A model generated the notes under the pieces. The model did no database searches, was not told where the DNA came from, and worked only from the letters and a program-made list of their open reading frames with translations. A DNA stretch of 64,000 nucleotides from Corydoras sp. C115. Its lineage: Eukaryota; Chordata; Actinopteri; Siluriformes; Callichthyidae. Made by a program: the position numbers and the translations under genes. Below, one piece after another: positions 61,101-64,000 of the stretch (position 1 is its first letter; each line of letters starts with the position of its first letter). Where the stretch lies: NCBI GenBank assembly GCA_019802505.1, contig JAFMOC010000094.1, forward strand, positions 511,501-575,500. The letters run 5' to 3'.

Positions 61101-63717
61101 ATGGACATATCCTGTAATTTACACACACAAGACACATTCTGACGCCCTCACTGTAGCAGCCGAATGTTATTCTAAAAATGTATTGTTTCTGTTAAAAATC
61201 ATGTTATTAATGCCTTTAAATGTTATTAACCTTTTTTAAGTCTTGGTCTCCAATTTTATATTACAAGAGATTAGGTTGTTCAAAGTCCAGCCATAACTTT
61301 TAATTTGTTTCTTACCCATGTACTTTAAGTTTCAGGGAACTGATTACAGAGTTCTCCACAAGAGGGCGCAAAAGTTAAATGAAGTTCATAGGCACTTCTT
61401 AAACTATAGAGATAAGTCAGGTCTGCAGTAAAGATCACCCATTAAATGGTGTATTAAGGTTTAGTGAAGACTCCAGAAAGTTTCTATTGCAGCAGTGACA
61501 AGAGATGTAATTGCATTACATTTTGGAATCTAATATCCCTTTTTAGGGCGACACGGTGGCTTAGTGGTTAGCACGTTCGCCTGTCAGCGCTAGGGATTCC
61601 CGGTTCGAATCCCCATCTGGGTGGAGTTTCCATGTTCTCCCTGTGTCCGCGTGGGTTTCCTCCGGGTTCTCCGGTTTCCTCCCACAGTCCAAAAACGTGG
61701 ATCAAGTTAACTGAGTTTTCTAAATTGCCCCATATAGAGTGTGTTTGAGTGTGTGAGTGTGTACCCAGCGATGGATTGGCGCCCTGTCCTGGGTCTATTT
61801 GCCCAGCGCCCGAGACGTTCTCCCCTGGATGGGCATGGGGAACCCCACCGCGACCCTAATAGAGGATAAAGCGGGAGATAATGAATGAATGAATGAATGA
61901 ATATCCCTTTTTATTTATACACAGCTGTTATATATTTATTTTTTTAGTGAAACTTTATGTATCTGAGGCTTTTTTATTTTGCCTGTTTGTATTATCTGAA
62001 GTGTTGAGCTCATTTAAAGACTATCACTGTGATATACACTCACTGGTCACTACATTTCTATATTACATGTCTATCAGCTTCACTTATTATATGGATGCAC
62101 TTTGTAATTGTACAATTACAGACCATATTCATTCTGTTACTCTACAAAAACCACAAAGCAGGGATTATTTTGGGTGGTGTATAATTCTCAGCACTACCCT
62201 GATGCGGTGGTGTGTTTGTGTCCGTTGCACTGGTATGAGTTAGTCAGATAAGGTATTAACCACAGTTTCTACAGTGCACTGTACATTAGTGTCCTGTAAG
62301 GTCCCTGATCCTGAAACAAAAATGGAAACGGATAAACTACAGTCTGTAATTATTGAACTACAAAATTCAGCTATATGGTAAATGGAATTGATATAATTGA
62401 CATTGAGTCTGAAAATGAGTTGGTGTATCCAATAAATTGTACAGTCAGTATTTAAAAATTAAAAAGTATTTAAAAATTCTGCCTGTAATTCATTATTTTA
62501 AACTTTTAAAGCACAAGTTTTATGTTGTAAGTTTTTACAGAAAGGACATCAATTTTGAAACTCTTTTGCTGCAGGCGTATGGAACAGCTGAAGTATGACG
62601 TGCAGCATCTCCAGTCAGCCCTGAGGCACTTCCAGCAAAGGCGCTATACACGCGAGTCTCAAGAGAGAGAGAGGGAAGAACTCTTAACTCGATCTTTCAC
62701 CACCAACGTCAGTACACTGACATATATACACACACAGCATTTTTTTGTGATATTTTGTTTATGGCAAATTATACTATACACCTACTATACTATACAAACC
62801 TTTTATTAATAACAAACAAATTGATCCACTTATTTTCCTCAGATCATTCCAAACCTTTTTCAAAAGGTCAGCACACTGTGGTGCTCAACTCATTTGTTGG
62901 AATGATTGCACTGTTTTCCCAACCCCTCTTTAAAAAAGGTGTCTGAAAATTTTTAAGTATGTCTGTGCCATCAGGAAAGAAATAAGCCTTACATTTACTG
63001 ACAGTATGGCAGTTTTCACATCACACATGAATGCTTTCTTTTATAAGTGTGGTAAAAACTATATCAGATGCAAAGTAAATAAAGTGGGGGACCTCATTGG
63101 CATCTCATGGCCATGTCATTTCCTATTGGAAAGTTTAAGATCATGAAGCTTAAAGGTCTTGACCATGATACTCACAAATCTGTCTCTTTTCTGTTTGTGT
63201 ATGTAGGATGCAGACACATCAATCCCAATAGATGACTCTCTTCAGTTTAACTCAAACCTGCAAAGTGCACACAGAGGGATGGATGACCTACTTGGATCTG
63301 GTTCGAGCATTCTCAATGGCCTCCGTGACCAGAGGAGCACGCTTAAGGTTTGTATCTCTAACATGTATATCTCTAAAAATAATATCTGAATTTTTAGTTA
63401 ATCGCATCAAAGTAGTTAAGCATGTAACATAATCTTAAAGTCCAAATAAGGGAATTAATGAATGATGATTTTAAAATGTTTGTTCATTACTGAGTTGGTT
63501 GTAACAATTTTTTTATTATGTAGTAACAGACCCTTCTTTCCCTCTTTAATGGCAGGGTACTCATAAGAAGATGCTGGACGTGGCCAACATGTTAGGACTG
63601 TCAAATACTGTAATGCGTTTGATTGAGAAACGAGCGACACAGGATAAGTTCATCATGATTGGCGGCATGCTGGTTACCTGCATCGTCATGTTTCTGGTGG
63701 TTAAATACCTGAGCTGA
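55166..63717 (+). CDS. gosr2: Golgi SNAP receptor complex member 2 (membrin)
   Basis: Qb-SNARE for ER-to-Golgi and intra-Golgi vesicle fusion (partners syntaxin-5, Bet1 and Sec22b in known vertebrates). Exons: 55166-55194, 57064-57128, 57951-58059, 62575-62707, 63207-63347 and 63556-63717 (TGA). All GT-AG, sum 639 bp, 212 residues, identical to human GOSR2 length. N-terminal residues 1-100 form the helical regulatory domain (METLYHQTNKQIQEIQSQ, SHLERLEILSSKEPPN). The SNARE helix spans about 125-187, with Q154 in GLRDQRSTLK fitting the zero-layer glutamine. It is followed by ANMLGLSNTVMRLIEKR and a C-terminal transmembrane anchor, residues 192-208 (IMIGGMLVTCIVMFLVV). Introns 1 and 3 contain SINE tandem pairs, yet the splice sites are intact. 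It sits downstream of wnt9b on the same strand, as in other vertebrates. Confidence 0.97.
55435..55762 (-). repeat. tRNA-derived SINE, tandem pair member (gosr2 intron 1)
   Basis: Minus-strand copy with a short internal deletion near ggggagaatgatgtggatt. Target site actatttaattatt at 55421-55434 and 55763-55776. Shares the head variant gccgccgtgctgccc with its partner. Confidence 0.95.
55777..56126 (-). repeat. tRNA-derived SINE, tandem pair member (gosr2 intron 1)
   Basis: Full-length partner of 55435-55762. Third exact copy of actatttaattatt at 56127-56140. Confidence 0.95.
56395..56650 (-). repeat. Fish tRNA-SINE-like repeat, third family
   Basis: The minus strand carries a B-box-like GGTTCGATTCCC (56592-56603). 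The body has ggggttaggtgccttgccca and the upstream part gaatttgtcctccacattta, a widespread fish repeat. In gosr2 intron 1. Confidence 0.65.
58252..58594 (+). repeat. tRNA-derived SINE, tandem pair member (gosr2 intron 3)
   Basis: Flanked by TTATATATA-type target sequence at about 58236-58249 and 58595-58610. Shares gtgggtctcctccgg and gagtgagtttgtgccc with the next copy, variants not seen elsewhere in the window. Confidence 0.95.
58611..58951 (+). repeat. tRNA-derived SINE, tandem pair member (gosr2 intron 3)
   Basis: Partner of 58252-58594 with the same private variants; has lost gcgacc near its 3' end. Third target-site copy ttatatatataaa at 58952-58964. Confidence 0.95.
59940..60660 (+). 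repeat. Diverged dispersed fish repeat, interrupted by a SINE
   Basis: Contains attctcagtattacagtgac ... tggtgtgtcggtgtctgttg. Near its end, gcctgtaattgttctactat recalls tctgtaattattgaactaca in the copy at 62035. A different SINE (60225-60450) lies in the middle. In gosr2 intron 3. Confidence 0.45.
60225..60450 (+). repeat. tRNA-derived SINE, second family
   Basis: B-box-like GGGTTCAAATCC at 60304-60315, then cattaagcaaaacccttaac, and tail ttttggagaaaagcatctgc followed by taaatgaccaaatgtaatgt, a common fish SINE layout. Diverged. Confidence 0.65.
61356..61369 (+). promoter_or_regulatory. CTCF-like site in gosr2 intron 3
   Basis: CCACAAGAGGGCGC matches the CTCF core with one mismatch (A at the Y position). 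Motif-level evidence only. Confidence 0.3.
61546..61899 (+). repeat. tRNA-derived SINE (gosr2 intron 3)
   Basis: Full-length copy with perfect 14-bp target duplication aatatcccttttta at 61532-61545 and 61900-61913. Single insertion, useful as a contrast to the tandem pairs. Confidence 0.95.
62035..62370 (+). repeat. Diverged dispersed fish repeat
   Basis: Contains ttctcagcactaccctgatg and cggtggtgtgtttgtgtccg, the same family as 33185, 34690 and 59940. In gosr2 intron 3, just upstream of exon 4. Confidence 0.5.
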
Positions 63718-64000
63718 ACTTTCCTGCCACAAATGGACCAAAATAATTATTTTATAAAACGAGAGATTCTCTTAATTCAATTAATTCCAACGTCAAGAAG
63801 ATTGGAAGACAATATTGGTTTTCTATCGTCATTCCCCAGACCAGTAAAGAAGTCAAGTGCCTCATATGTGGCTTGTGAGATATTTCATTTCTAATAATTT
63901 TTATTTTAGCAGGAGGTTTCAGGTGGATAGGAAATGAAAGATGAACAGCTGTAAGCTTATCATCTCGGTCAGCTGCTCCACATTCTGCTTATGATCACAT

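Overview
The window is nuclear DNA from a ray-finned fish. It is AT-rich, its genes have multiple exons with GT-AG introns, and it carries V-SINE/HAmo/DANA-type tRNA-derived SINEs, teleost-style Tc1 and L2 elements, and long (TA)n, (TG)n and (TATC)n microsatellites. An otophysan (catfish, characin or carp-like lineage) is my best guess from the SINE type. I cannot name the species.

Layout. (1) Positions 1-21806 hold a head-to-tail cluster of four cytochrome P450 family 2 genes of the teleost CYP2K type, all on the minus strand. From right to left these are copy D (21806-17916), copy C (16856-11735), copy B (7648-3134) and copy A (2224 leftwards; only exons 1-4 lie inside the window). Copies B, C and D each reconstruct as nine exons with identical exon lengths (207, 160, 150, 161, 180, 139, 185, 142 and 188 bp) and a 503-residue protein with all diagnostic P450 motifs. 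Copy C carries an apparently intact Tc1/mariner transposon in intron 8. (2) Positions 21.8-29.8 kb are a gene-free boundary. It holds a decayed CYP2K exon 1 in the opposite orientation, several SINEs including a triple array, two CTCF-consensus-like sites and an unexplained promoter-like patch. (3) wnt9b lies on the plus strand (29808-38489; 4 exons, 357 codons, 24 conserved cysteines, acylated-serine motif), followed by a probable long 3' UTR. (4) About 14 kb follow with no recognisable gene, holding SINEs, microsatellites and some non-repetitive patches that could be regulatory. (5) gosr2 (membrin, an ER-Golgi Qb-SNARE) lies on the plus strand (55166-63717; 6 exons, 212 codons). The order wnt9b-gosr2 on the same strand matches the vertebrate WNT9B-GOSR2 synteny.

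Functionally there are three unrelated units: xenobiotic or fatty-acid monooxygenases of the ER, a secreted developmental signal, and a housekeeping vesicle-fusion protein. I found no new multi-gene system. The most unusual signal is structural. One young SINE family accounts for 22 near-full-length copies in 64 kb. At five loci two copies sit in direct tandem with the same target-site duplication present three times, and at another locus a SINE plus its flank has been duplicated. In the clearer pairs both copies share private variants. This suggests recurrent local duplication of inserted SINEs rather than independent insertion.
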